From: Paenibacillus senegalimassiliensis
Lineage (GTDB): Bacteria > Bacillota > Bacilli > Paenibacillales > Paenibacillaceae
Length of the DNA: 64,000 bases
Assembly (NCBI RefSeq): GCF_001486585.1
Contig: NZ_LN909045.1
Location: 667,368 to 731,367 of the forward strand
Reading direction: 5' to 3'
Shown here piece by piece: positions 9,617 through 18,131 of the stretch (its first letter is position 1; the number at the start of each line of letters is the position of its first letter). Below the pieces are notes generated by a model. It was not told the DNA's origin and did no database searches. It saw only the letters and a list, made by a program, of their open reading frames with translations. Both the position numbers and the translations under genes were made by a program.

Positions 9617-11311
9617 ATGGAACAGGCAGGCATGGACAAACTGCACCAGCAATTGAATAAAGTATCGCGGCGCTTGCGGCTGGTACGTTGGCTATCCGGG
9701 ACCGGTTACGGCAGCCTTGCGGCTTTTGCCATGATCTTGCTCTGGCTTGCAGCAGGGAGAGTGTGGCCGATTCATTTTCTTGGTCTGTATGCAGCGCTAA
9801 GCGGCTTGCTGTGCATTATTGCCGGAGGGATGTGGGGACTGCTGCTTTCAGTCCCCAAGCAGCTTGCAGCGAGGACTATGGATTATTCTACAGATGAAGG
9901 AGAGCGGCAGGACGCAATGGTGACCGCGTTGTCCTTCGCGGGGAATGATAGCTATGCCGCACGGCTTCAGCGGGAGCAGGCAACCAGGTATGGCGCTGAG
10001 TATGTTCAGAAGCTGAAGCGCCATCTGCCTGCTCCCAGACCTCCTCGCCGTCTGCTGATTGCGGCCTGTTGCGCCGCCATGGCCGTGGGAGCTTTGGTGC
10101 TTATGCCTAATCCGATGGATAAGGTGCTTGAGCGAGAGCGGCAGCAGCAGGCCTGGATTGAATCCCAATTGGAGGAGACGGGCAAGATTCTGGAAGAGCT
10201 GGAGGCCAGTGAACTGGAACCGCTTGTAAAGGCCCCGCTCAGGGAAGAACTGGTCAAGCTTCGTCAGGAACTGGCTAATGCGGAGCAGCCTGAGGAGGCC
10301 CTGCGATCGCTTGAAGAGAGCATGAAGCAATTGCAAGAGATGGCGGAACGTCAGGAGTTACAAGAGCAGCAACGTTCGGAGTGGCTGGATGCCTGGAGAC
10401 AGACGCCCAAGCTCGAAGGTCTTGGCCGGGCATTGGAGCAGCAGGACACGGAGAGTATCTCCGAAGAACTCGACAAGCTTAAGGAGCAGCTTCCCAAGCT
10501 ATCTGCTCAAGAGAAGGAACGGCTTGCGGAGGCGTTATCGCAGTTAGCTGATCAGTTGCCTCAGGAAGGCGATGAGTCCAAGCGACTTGCCGAAGCGCTG
10601 CGCAAGGCAGCCGAGAACGTGTCCGAGAACCAGAACAGTGCCGATATTGACCTGTCGGAGTTGGCAGCGGCCCTGGAGGAGGAAATGAAATCTGCTGGGG
10701 TGAGCGGGGCGCAGGCGACTGCCGCAGCCGATCTGGCTTCAGCCCTTGCGCAGCAAGGGCTTGGAATGGCGGAGCAGATGTCGGCCGCGGGCTTCCCGGT
10801 GTCCGACACCTGGTCGATGGGCGGCAGCGCGGAGCAATGGGCTTCAGCAGCCGGGAACGGAGCTTCACCAGGGGGTGAAGGTGACGAAGGCAATGGCGGG
10901 ATGGAAGGTCAAAGCCCGGGTTCCGGCCAAGGAGGCAACGGCCAAAGCCAAGGTGGTCAGGGAAGCGGCAACGGTCAAGGCTCAGGTAGTGGGGGGACTG
11001 GACAAGGACAAGGACAAGGACAAGGTCAGGGCGCAGGTGCAGGACTTGGCAGTGGCAGCCGGTCGCTGGTGACTACTCCCCGTGAGAGCGCAGGCAGTGG
11101 CAATGTTGAAGTGGACACCGGTCCTACCAGCGGAGGTCAAGTGCAGAAGGGAGGGCAGGGCCCCGTATTTGACGGAGCGAGCCGCCCTTATGAAGAGGTA
11201 TACAGTGATTATGAAGCTGAGGCGAAGCGGGCGTTGAACCGAGGTGAGCTGCCGCAGAGCCTGCAAGGCTTGGTGGAGAGTTATTTTACCGAAATTGATC
11301 CGGGCAATTAA
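9617..11311 (+). CDS. Coiled-coil, Gly/Gln-rich membrane protein of the MoxR/vWA operon
   Basis: Function unknown. It has two membrane helices at residues about 33-78 and a third at about 148-166. A long charged, leucine- and glutamine-rich coiled coil covers about 170-340, and a low-complexity Gly/Gln/Ser/Asn segment covers about 415-485. A conserved-looking C-terminal block, ending YSDYEAEAKRALNRGELP and a YFTEIDP tail, closes the protein. AAAGGAG lies 9 nt before the ATG. Its place between the exporter permease and MoxR suggests it is a membrane partner or client of the AAA+/vWA machinery; that is inference. Confidence 0.75.
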   Translation: MEQAGMDKLHQQLNKVSRRLRLVRWLSGTGYGSLAAFAMILLWLAAGRVWPIHFLGLYAALSGLLCIIAGGMWGLLLSVPKQLAARTMDYSTDEGERQDAMVTALSFAGNDSYAARLQREQATRYGAEYVQKLKRHLPAPRPPRRLLIAACCAAMAVGALVLMPNPMDKVLERERQQQAWIESQLEETGKILEELEASELEPLVKAPLREELVKLRQELANAEQPEEALRSLEESMKQLQEMAERQELQEQQRSEWLDAWRQTPKLEGLGRALEQQDTESISEELDKLKEQLPKLSAQEKERLAEALSQLADQLPQEGDESKRLAEALRKAAENVSENQNSADIDLSELAAALEEEMKSAGVSGAQATAAADLASALAQQGLGMAEQMSAAGFPVSDTWSMGGSAEQWASAAGNGASPGGEGDEGNGGMEGQSPGSGQGGNGQSQGGQGSGNGQGSGSGGTGQGQGQGQGQGAGAGLGSGSRSLVTTPRESAGSGNVEVDTGPTSGGQVQKGGQGPVFDGASRPYEEVYSDYEAEAKRALNRGELPQSLQGLVESYFTEIDPGN

Positions 11312-11335
11312 GGCGCGATAAGAGAGGGGAATTCG

Positions 11336-12325
11336 ATGTTAGAGCAAACGGCTGAAGTAAAAAGATGGAGTGATACGATTGCGGGCGTTCGCGAGCAAAT
11401 TGCCAAGGTCATCGTCGGGCAGGAGGATGTCGTTGAGCAAATGCTATGGTGCATTTTTGCAGGAGGACATGCCTTGCTGGAGGGAATTCCCGGGCTGGGG
11501 AAGACGGCGCTCGTTCGAACTGTAGCCGACACGCTGGAATTGTCCTTCTCACGCATTCAATTTACGCCGGATTTGATGCCAAGTGACATCACCGGGACCA
11601 ATGTCATCTCGTTCGGTCCGCAAGGGAGCGCCGAGATGACGTTCCAGCCGGGACCGATATTTAGCAGCATTGTCCTCGCCGATGAGATTAACCGGGCTTC
11701 ACCGAAGACGCAAAGTGCAATGCTGGAAGCGATGCAGGAGCAGACGGTCACCGTCGGTGGGGAGACGCGGAGCTTGCCGCGGCCATTCTTCGTGCTTGCC
11801 ACGCAGAATCCGCTGGAGCAGGAAGGCACCTATCCACTCCCTGAAGCCCAGTTGGATCGCTTCATGCTGAAGATTCATGTCGGTTATCCTTCTCAGGAGG
11901 AACTGAAGGAGATTGTGCGCCGAACCACCTCCACGCTGATGCCGTCGGCGGACAAGGCAGCCTCTGCGCAAGAGCTGCTGGAAATCCGCCAGGCGACCAA
12001 GGAGGTCCTGCTGGCTGACGAGGTGCTGGATTATGGGGTCCGTCTGTTGATGATGACCCATCCTGAGGAGGCGGATGCCCCAGAGATGGTACGCAGCTAC
12101 GTACGATTCGGCTCCGGACCGCGTGGCATCCAATCAATCATATCGGCGGCCAAGGTCCGGGCGGTTAGCAAGGGACGGATGCATGTATCCACCGGAGATA
12201 TTGGGGCTGTCGCTGTTCCTGCGCTGCGGCATCGGCTCTTCTTGAACTTTGAAGGTCAATCGTCGGGCATAGCTGCGGATGATGTGATTCGGGAGATTCT
12301 GGGCTTGCTGGAGAATAAGAAATGA
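11336..12325 (+). CDS. MoxR family AAA+ ATPase
   Basis: Cytoplasmic AAA+ ATPase (329 aa) of the MoxR group, which act as chaperones with vWA-domain partners in assembly or activation of protein complexes. Walker A is GIPGLGKTAL, Walker B is VLADEINRA, sensor-1 is VLATQNPLEQEGTYPLPEAQ and DRFMLK supplies the arginine-finger region. All key residues are present. GAGAGGGG precedes the ATG, and it overlaps the DUF58 gene by 4 bp (ATGA). MoxR-DUF58-vWA is a classic gene order, which supports the assignment. Confidence 0.95.
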   Translation: MLEQTAEVKRWSDTIAGVREQIAKVIVGQEDVVEQMLWCIFAGGHALLEGIPGLGKTALVRTVADTLELSFSRIQFTPDLMPSDITGTNVISFGPQGSAEMTFQPGPIFSSIVLADEINRASPKTQSAMLEAMQEQTVTVGGETRSLPRPFFVLATQNPLEQEGTYPLPEAQLDRFMLKIHVGYPSQEELKEIVRRTTSTLMPSADKAASAQELLEIRQATKEVLLADEVLDYGVRLLMMTHPEEADAPEMVRSYVRFGSGPRGIQSIISAAKVRAVSKGRMHVSTGDIGAVAVPALRHRLFLNFEGQSSGIAADDVIREILGLLENKK

Positions 12326-13209
12326 CGCCTTCGCTGCTGCCCCCGTCCATACTGCCCAAGCTGGAGCGCTTGTCTGTGAGGTCTGGAAGGCATGTAAGGG
12401 GAACTACGCAAGGCAAACGGCGCTCCGGCCAGCTTGGCGCTTCTCTTGAATTCGCTGACTATCGGGAGTATACGCCAGGCGATGATATCCGAAGATTTGA
12501 TTGGGGCGTGTATCGCCGCACTGGCAGGCCGTTCATCCGCCAATACTGGGACGAGCAGGAATTGACCCTTAGTCTGTATCTGGACATTACCGCCTCAATG
12601 AATTTTGGAGACAAGCTGGATATGGCCAAAAAGCTGGCTGCGGCCGTGGGTTACATGGCTCTCTCCTCTGAGGATAAGGTACAGGCTGTGCTGCTCGGAG
12701 ATCGTCCGTTAGATAAGCTTCCCTCACTTAGGGGGAAGGCTGCAAGCCTGCTGTTGTTCGCGTTCTTGCAGGAGACATCCGCCATAACGGGGGGAAACGT
12801 GGCAGAGGCCATAAGGCAACTGCAAGTTCGCCCCAGGGAAAAGGGGATGGCCTGGATTTTCTCGGATTGCTGGCTCGAGGGTGGTCCGGAACAAATGAGA
12901 GCCTTGCTTGTCAGGCTTATGGCGATGGGGCAGGAGCCGGTGCTGGTGCAGATTGTATCGGGGGAAGAGCTTGCTCCAGGGTATAACGGCGACCTGAGAC
13001 TGATTGACAGTGAGCTGGGTAGCGGCAAGGAGGTTGCCATGAGCAGTAAAGTGCTCAAAGCATACTTCCGGGAAGTGGAGCAGTATACCCATGAGCTTAA
13101 GGAAGTTTGTGCCGGACTAGGGGCACGGTATATACAAATTCGCTCGGATTGGCCGCTGGAGAAGGCCGTATTTACCATGCTTCGTGGAGCGGGAGCCTCC
13201 GGTAGCTAA
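12322..13209 (+). CDS. DUF58 domain protein
   Basis: 295-aa cytoplasmic protein of the DUF58 family, the usual partner of MoxR ATPases. The diagnostic block GASLEFADYREYTPGDD with RRFDWGVYRRTGRPFIRQY lies at about residues 38-75, followed by a vWA-like fold with a MIDAS-type DITAS motif near residue 90. Unlike many DUF58 proteins it has no clear N-terminal membrane helices. It is translationally coupled to moxR and followed 50 bp later by the BatA-like gene. Confidence 0.92.
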   Translation: MTPSLLPPSILPKLERLSVRSGRHVRGTTQGKRRSGQLGASLEFADYREYTPGDDIRRFDWGVYRRTGRPFIRQYWDEQELTLSLYLDITASMNFGDKLDMAKKLAAAVGYMALSSEDKVQAVLLGDRPLDKLPSLRGKAASLLLFAFLQETSAITGGNVAEAIRQLQVRPREKGMAWIFSDCWLEGGPEQMRALLVRLMAMGQEPVLVQIVSGEELAPGYNGDLRLIDSELGSGKEVAMSSKVLKAYFREVEQYTHELKEVCAGLGARYIQIRSDWPLEKAVFTMLRGAGASGS

Positions 13210-13259
13210 GGGATGGCAAGAAGCAACAGGAAGGTTGCTGGGGAAGGAGGGGGACGGCT

Positions 13260-15272
13260 ATGGGCATTGGATCATGGATCAGCCTCTGGTTTGCATTGGC
13301 TTTGCCAATCATCGTCATTTTATATTTGTTCAAACGAATCTATATCGACACGCCCGTGTCTAGCCATTTGCTCTGGCGGCGGGTGCTCTTGAATATGGAG
13401 GCGAACCGTCCTTGGCAGAAGCTGCAAAACCGGTTGCTGCTCTGGATCCAGTTATTGGTGGCTGCCTTGCTGGTGCTCGCGCTTATGCAGCCTTTCCTAT
13501 GGCGAAGTGGAGGGCAGCAGGGGCATACCGTCCTGATTGCTGACACCTCGGCCAGTATGAGCACCATCGTAGCTCTGGAGGATTCCTCTGACGATTCCGA
13601 GAATTCGCAAGCAGGCAGCAAGCTGGATTTGATGAAGCAGCAGCTTCATACCTATGTTCGCGAAGCGGGGGCAGGGGAAGAAATAACCCTAATTCGGCTG
13701 GGCAGCAGACCTGAGGTGCTAGTAAGCCGTGAGAGGGAGGATGCTGCCTCGTTGTCTCGCGCGATCGACAATCTGACGATAGACTATGGAAGTGCGTCTT
13801 ATCGCGAAACGTTGTCCCTAGCGGCGGCCTTGACCCGGGGGGAAGAAGCCAGGGTGCTGCTGGTTACGGACACGCGTTGGCCGGATGGAGCAGGTGCGGG
13901 AGAATTGGCCTTTGATGTACCGGTTCAGGTCATGCCTATCGGTGCAGAGATACAGGATAATGTTGCGATTGAGCAGTTCGGAGTAAAGCGTTCATCCGGA
14001 AGCGAAGGAATCCAGCACGGAGTAGCGGTCATTCGTAATGACGGAGGGGCCCGCGACTTGACAATTGATCTATATGGGGACGGCAAATTAGTTGCTACAC
14101 GTGAGTTGACGGCCGAGCAAGGAAAGAGTGTCACCGTTCAGTTCAGCGGATTGCCATCCGCTGAAGTTTACCGATTGTCTCTGAAGCCAGAGGATGCGTA
14201 TTCCCTTGACAATGAAGCCTTTGCTTTCCGGGAGCAGGCGGGAGATGCCAATGTGTGGCTTATCTCGTCGGGAAATTTGTTTCTGGAGAAGGCTTTGCAG
14301 TTGACGGGTGCGAAAATAACACGAATTGCTCCGACAGCAGCTAATGGCGGAGAAGGGGGATCTGCTGCCCCCGCTTTGCCTGAGAGCAAGCCGGATGCGG
14401 TAGTGATTGAAGGCTCGCTCCCATCCTATACGGAGACCGGAGCTTGGGCGAAGCTGCTGGCAGAGACGCCGCTGTGGATTATCGGCGGAGATGAACAAGG
14501 CAGGACGCTGGAAAGTGTAGACACGCAAACGGCCAAGCACCCGGTCACCCGCTATTTGCAGCTTAAGGAGCCCCCGGCCGGGCGGTTAATGGATGCAGAG
14601 GTACCTGCCTGGGCCCAGCCGATTGTTACGATCGGAGGGCAGACGGCTGCTTACGCCGGAACGGAGAATGGTCGGCCAAAGCTGGTCTTCCTGTTCCGGC
14701 TGGAGGATGGCGATCTGCCACTGAAGCCGGAATTCCCTGTTCTGGTCGATAACGCGGTAGCCTGGCTCAAATCCGGCTTAAGAACGGGGTTAGGCAGAGC
14801 CGCTGCCGGTGCAGAACTGGATATTCCCGTGGCCCAGGATGCGGCAACCGCCGTGTGGACGGCTATGGACGGTTATGCGCGGCAAGCGGAAGCTCAGCCA
14901 ATCCCGGCAGTTCTTGTGGGGAGCGGCGCAGTGTCATCCCACCAGCCCGCTCCGGGTATTCCCGGCTTATGGAGGCTGGATATTACCGGAAGCGACGGAG
15001 CAGCCCAGCCCGGATTTTTGCTGGAGGTCACCGCTGATCCTCTGGAGTCGGAGACGGCTCCGGCAGAGCAGTTAGCGGCTAAGCTGCAAGTCGGCTCAGC
15101 GCAGGCGAGCAGCGAGGGAGAGCAACAAGAGGCTGACGGAAGCGAAGATACGGATGGAAGCCAGGAAGCGGTAAAACGCGAAGCCCTTCCGTTAGTAAAA
15201 TGGGTTGCCTTGCTAGCGCTTCTGGTTATCTTGGCGGAATGGGGGGTGTACCAGCGTGGGCGTTCAATATGA
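13260..15272 (+). CDS. BatA-like von Willebrand factor A domain membrane protein
   Basis: 670-aa membrane protein. Two N-terminal helices (WISLWFALALPIIVILYLF and LLLWIQLLVAALLVLALMQPF) flank the BatA N-terminal region. A vWA domain with an intact MIDAS start (DTSAS) follows at about residues 90-230, then a beta-rich, CARDB-like region, a GATase-like stretch and a C-terminal membrane helix (about 645-662). GGAAGGAGG precedes the ATG. It probably works with MoxR and DUF58 at the membrane. The start of the next gene overlaps it by 17 bp. Confidence 0.88.
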   Translation: MGIGSWISLWFALALPIIVILYLFKRIYIDTPVSSHLLWRRVLLNMEANRPWQKLQNRLLLWIQLLVAALLVLALMQPFLWRSGGQQGHTVLIADTSASMSTIVALEDSSDDSENSQAGSKLDLMKQQLHTYVREAGAGEEITLIRLGSRPEVLVSREREDAASLSRAIDNLTIDYGSASYRETLSLAAALTRGEEARVLLVTDTRWPDGAGAGELAFDVPVQVMPIGAEIQDNVAIEQFGVKRSSGSEGIQHGVAVIRNDGGARDLTIDLYGDGKLVATRELTAEQGKSVTVQFSGLPSAEVYRLSLKPEDAYSLDNEAFAFREQAGDANVWLISSGNLFLEKALQLTGAKITRIAPTAANGGEGGSAAPALPESKPDAVVIEGSLPSYTETGAWAKLLAETPLWIIGGDEQGRTLESVDTQTAKHPVTRYLQLKEPPAGRLMDAEVPAWAQPIVTIGGQTAAYAGTENGRPKLVFLFRLEDGDLPLKPEFPVLVDNAVAWLKSGLRTGLGRAAAGAELDIPVAQDAATAVWTAMDGYARQAEAQPIPAVLVGSGAVSSHQPAPGIPGLWRLDITGSDGAAQPGFLLEVTADPLESETAPAEQLAAKLQVGSAQASSEGEQQEADGSEDTDGSQEAVKREALPLVKWVALLALLVILAEWGVYQRGRSI

Positions 15273-17907
15273 TTATCCCTGGCTTCTCCTACTGTTGCCT
15301 TTACTTGCAGCAGGTGCGGTTTACGCTTACCGTAAAGACTTCAGGCTAAGTGGCGGCCGAAGGAAATGGGTGATTGGCCTGCGTACGGCCATTTGCGTGC
15401 TGCTGGTGTTCATTTTGGCTGGGTTTCATACCTATACCCTGGTGCTGAATAAGGAGCTTGTGTTCGTCGCTGACCGCTCGGCGAGTATCCCGTCTACGAT
15501 ACCGATTGATGATTGGGTTGGGGAAGCCGTAAAAGCCAAGGACAACGGTGACTTAGCGGCGACGGTTTCGTTTGGATTAAATACAGTTATTGATAAACAT
15601 TTGAGTGAAGCATCGGAGATTCCGCCATGGGGCCAAAATGAGGTATCCGGGGAGTTCACGAATATCGAGCATGCGGTATCGCTAGCCGGGAGTCTGTTCC
15701 AGGGACAAGCCAACCGCAGAGTAGTTCTCGTTACCGATGGAAAGGAAAACGTCGGAGCCGTCATGGAGGAAGCCAAGCTGCTAACGGATCGGGGCATTGC
15801 GGTGGATGTGCTGCCCGTTCTTGCACCGGAAGAGAATGATGCGTCGATTGAAGAGTTCGTCGTTCCCGAGAAGCTGTATCCAACCGAATCGTTCGCTTTT
15901 GAGGTGCTTGTTCGTAGTACCTATGCTGGCGCGGGCGAACTTCGTCTGTATGAGGATAATCGCGAAATCGGTCGCCATACGGTGACCCTGCAGCGGGGAG
16001 ATAATCGTTATTCCTTGCAGGGGTTGGCAAAAGAGCCGGGATTGCATCGTTACCGGGCTGAGATTTTCATCGAGGGAGACGAGCAGTCGGCCAATAACGC
16101 GCACTATGCCTTTACCCGGGTGACCGGGACCCCAAAGGTACTGATTGTAGAGGGGACGCCGGGGACCTCGGCTAATCTGGAGAACGCTTTGCAGGCTGGG
16201 TTAGTCGATTATTCTGTTGTGGCCCCGGGCATGCTGTCCTCCGAACTGGCGAAATATGCGGCGTATGACAGCATCATCTTCAATAATGTATCCGGTGAGC
16301 AGGTAGGCGGCCGTCAGATGGATCTGATAGAGCAGGCTGTTCGCTCCTATGGTGTTGGCTTTATGATGGTCGGAGGCGAGGATAGCTTCGGGATGGGGGG
16401 CTACTTCAAGACACCGATCGAGCGATTGCTGCCGGTATCGATGGAACTGGAAGGTAAGCGGGAAATCCCGTCCCTGGGGCTGGTGCTTGTGATTGACCGC
16501 TCAGGTAGTATGGACGGTGACAAGCTGAGGCTGGCTAAGGAGTCAGCGATTCGCACGGTAGAACTGCTGCGTGAGAAGGATACGGTGGGAGTTATCGCCT
16601 TTGATGATCAGCCCTGGTGGGTAGTAGAGCCGCAGCAGCTTGACGACAAGGAGGATGTGATTTCGCGTATCCATGGCATTCCGTCTGGTGGAGGAACGGA
16701 TATTTTTCCAGCGGTGTCCCAGGCTGCAAGCAAAATGCTGGAGCTTGAGGCCCAGCGCAAACATATTATTTTGCTAACGGACGGTCAGTCGGCGGGCAAT
16801 TCGGCTTATCAGACTTTGATCGATAGCATGGTCGAAGGCAAAATCACGATGTCGACTGTGGCTGTCGGTGATGATGCCGATGTGCAACTGCTGCAATCTT
16901 TGGCTTCCGGGGCCAAGGGACGTTACTATCTGGTGCAGGACGAGACGACGCTTCCGGCGATCTTTAGCCGTGAGGCGACGATTATTGCCAGAACCTATAT
17001 CGTAGACAAGCCCTTTGTTCCGGCGCAGGTTCAACCTGGAGATTGGAGCTCCTGGTTCCAGAGCGGCTTGCCGCAAATCTACGGGTATGTCGCCGCAACA
17101 GCCAAATCGACGGCTCAGACGGTACTGTCGAGCCCGGAGCCGGACCCCCTCTTGGCCAGATGGCAATACGGCTCGGGACGGACGGTGGCGTGGACGAGTG
17201 ATTTGACCGGGAAATGGTCCCGGGATTGGGTGGCCTGGTCCGGTTACGCAGGGCTGTTCACCGACATGGTTAAATGGACCTTCCCGCAGTTCTCCTCCTC
17301 CGCCTTTGAAGTGGAGACGGCTCATACAGGCGACGAGGTTCGCTTTACGGTACGGGCTACGGGAGAGCCTTACCCGCAGGAACTCATCGGGAAGGTGACG
17401 GCGAGTAACGGTGACGAGACTGAGCTTCGCTTAAGCCAGATATCGCCGGGGACGTATGAAGGCAGGATGAGGGTGACGGAGCCAGGCTCCTTCCTGCTCC
17501 ACGTACAAAGCGTGGAGGAAGGTGAGGAGGCGGGCAGCGGCATGAGCACGGGGTTCGTCATCCCCTATTCGCCGGAGTACCGTCTGGCTACAGACAGCCT
17601 GCCGGGCGAGCGACTGGAAGCTGTAGCCGAGTTGACGGGAGGCAGGTTGCTGGCCTGGGATGCACCGGAGGCGGCGTTTGACTTCGCGCCGCAGCCCCAC
17701 CGCAAGCTGGAGAATTGGGATCGACTCCTGCTGATTCTGGCTTTGCTGCTATGGCTTGGCGACATCGCTGTTCGCCGGCTGGCCGTGTCATGGAGCCGGC
17801 TGCTTGAGCGGTTTGGCCGCTTGGCCCGGCGCAGCGCCCGGCCAGCGGTGGACAGAGCGGCTTGGCCGCCTGCTGGAGGCCAAGCGTCGGGGGCGGCGCT
17901 AGCCTAA
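15256..17907 (+). CDS. Membrane protein with two vWA domains and a GATase-like domain
   Basis: 883-aa membrane protein, last gene of the operon. Two N-terminal helices (residues about 7-60) precede a first vWA-like domain beginning FVADRSAS. A glutamine-amidotransferase-like segment near 290-390 (VLIVEGTPGTS, then GVGFMMVGGEDSFGMGGY) follows. A second complete vWA domain begins VLVIDRSGSMDGDKL near residue 412, with GGGTDIFPA and LLTDGQS as further MIDAS loops. A beta domain and a C-terminal helix (about 815-835) end it. The GTG start at 15256 lies inside the previous gene, after a G-rich ribosome-binding site. The extracytoplasmic ligand is unknown. Confidence 0.88.
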   Translation: MGVQYDYPWLLLLLPLLAAGAVYAYRKDFRLSGGRRKWVIGLRTAICVLLVFILAGFHTYTLVLNKELVFVADRSASIPSTIPIDDWVGEAVKAKDNGDLAATVSFGLNTVIDKHLSEASEIPPWGQNEVSGEFTNIEHAVSLAGSLFQGQANRRVVLVTDGKENVGAVMEEAKLLTDRGIAVDVLPVLAPEENDASIEEFVVPEKLYPTESFAFEVLVRSTYAGAGELRLYEDNREIGRHTVTLQRGDNRYSLQGLAKEPGLHRYRAEIFIEGDEQSANNAHYAFTRVTGTPKVLIVEGTPGTSANLENALQAGLVDYSVVAPGMLSSELAKYAAYDSIIFNNVSGEQVGGRQMDLIEQAVRSYGVGFMMVGGEDSFGMGGYFKTPIERLLPVSMELEGKREIPSLGLVLVIDRSGSMDGDKLRLAKESAIRTVELLREKDTVGVIAFDDQPWWVVEPQQLDDKEDVISRIHGIPSGGGTDIFPAVSQAASKMLELEAQRKHIILLTDGQSAGNSAYQTLIDSMVEGKITMSTVAVGDDADVQLLQSLASGAKGRYYLVQDETTLPAIFSREATIIARTYIVDKPFVPAQVQPGDWSSWFQSGLPQIYGYVAATAKSTAQTVLSSPEPDPLLARWQYGSGRTVAWTSDLTGKWSRDWVAWSGYAGLFTDMVKWTFPQFSSSAFEVETAHTGDEVRFTVRATGEPYPQELIGKVTASNGDETELRLSQISPGTYEGRMRVTEPGSFLLHVQSVEEGEEAGSGMSTGFVIPYSPEYRLATDSLPGERLEAVAELTGGRLLAWDAPEAAFDFAPQPHRKLENWDRLLLILALLLWLGDIAVRRLAVSWSRLLERFGRLARRSARPAVDRAAWPPAGGQASGAALA

Positions 17908-17925
17908 ACGCGCCGCTGCTCCACC

Positions 17926-17951
17926 AGCCCGGCTGCATGGCATGCCGGGCT
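17926..17951 (+). other. GC-rich hairpin after the vWA operon
   Basis: Inverted repeat AGCCCGGC / GCCGGGCT with a 10-nt loop, directly downstream of the operon. There is no T-run after it, so it may stabilise the mRNA end or act as a weak terminator. Confidence 0.5.
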
Positions 17952-18002
17952 GTTCCATATCCAGCAGAGGGCTATAAGTCCGGAAATGTTGGAATAATGG
18001 TA

Positions 18003-18031
18003 TGGAAAACGGGTGGTTGAAATGGTACAAT
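18003..18031 (+). promoter_or_regulatory. Candidate sigma-A promoter for tkt
   Basis: TGGAAA (4 of 6 to the -35 consensus), a 17-bp spacer and TACAAT (5 of 6 to the -10 consensus), about 100 bp before the transketolase start. Confidence 0.5.
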
Positions 18032-18131
18032 AGATAAAGTCAAAATGATTTTTTCAAAATGAATGTTTTGTAATCGCCGCGTAAATTTTCAGTATTTTCA
18101 AAAGCAGGCTTACATTTAAGGAGGAAAACGA

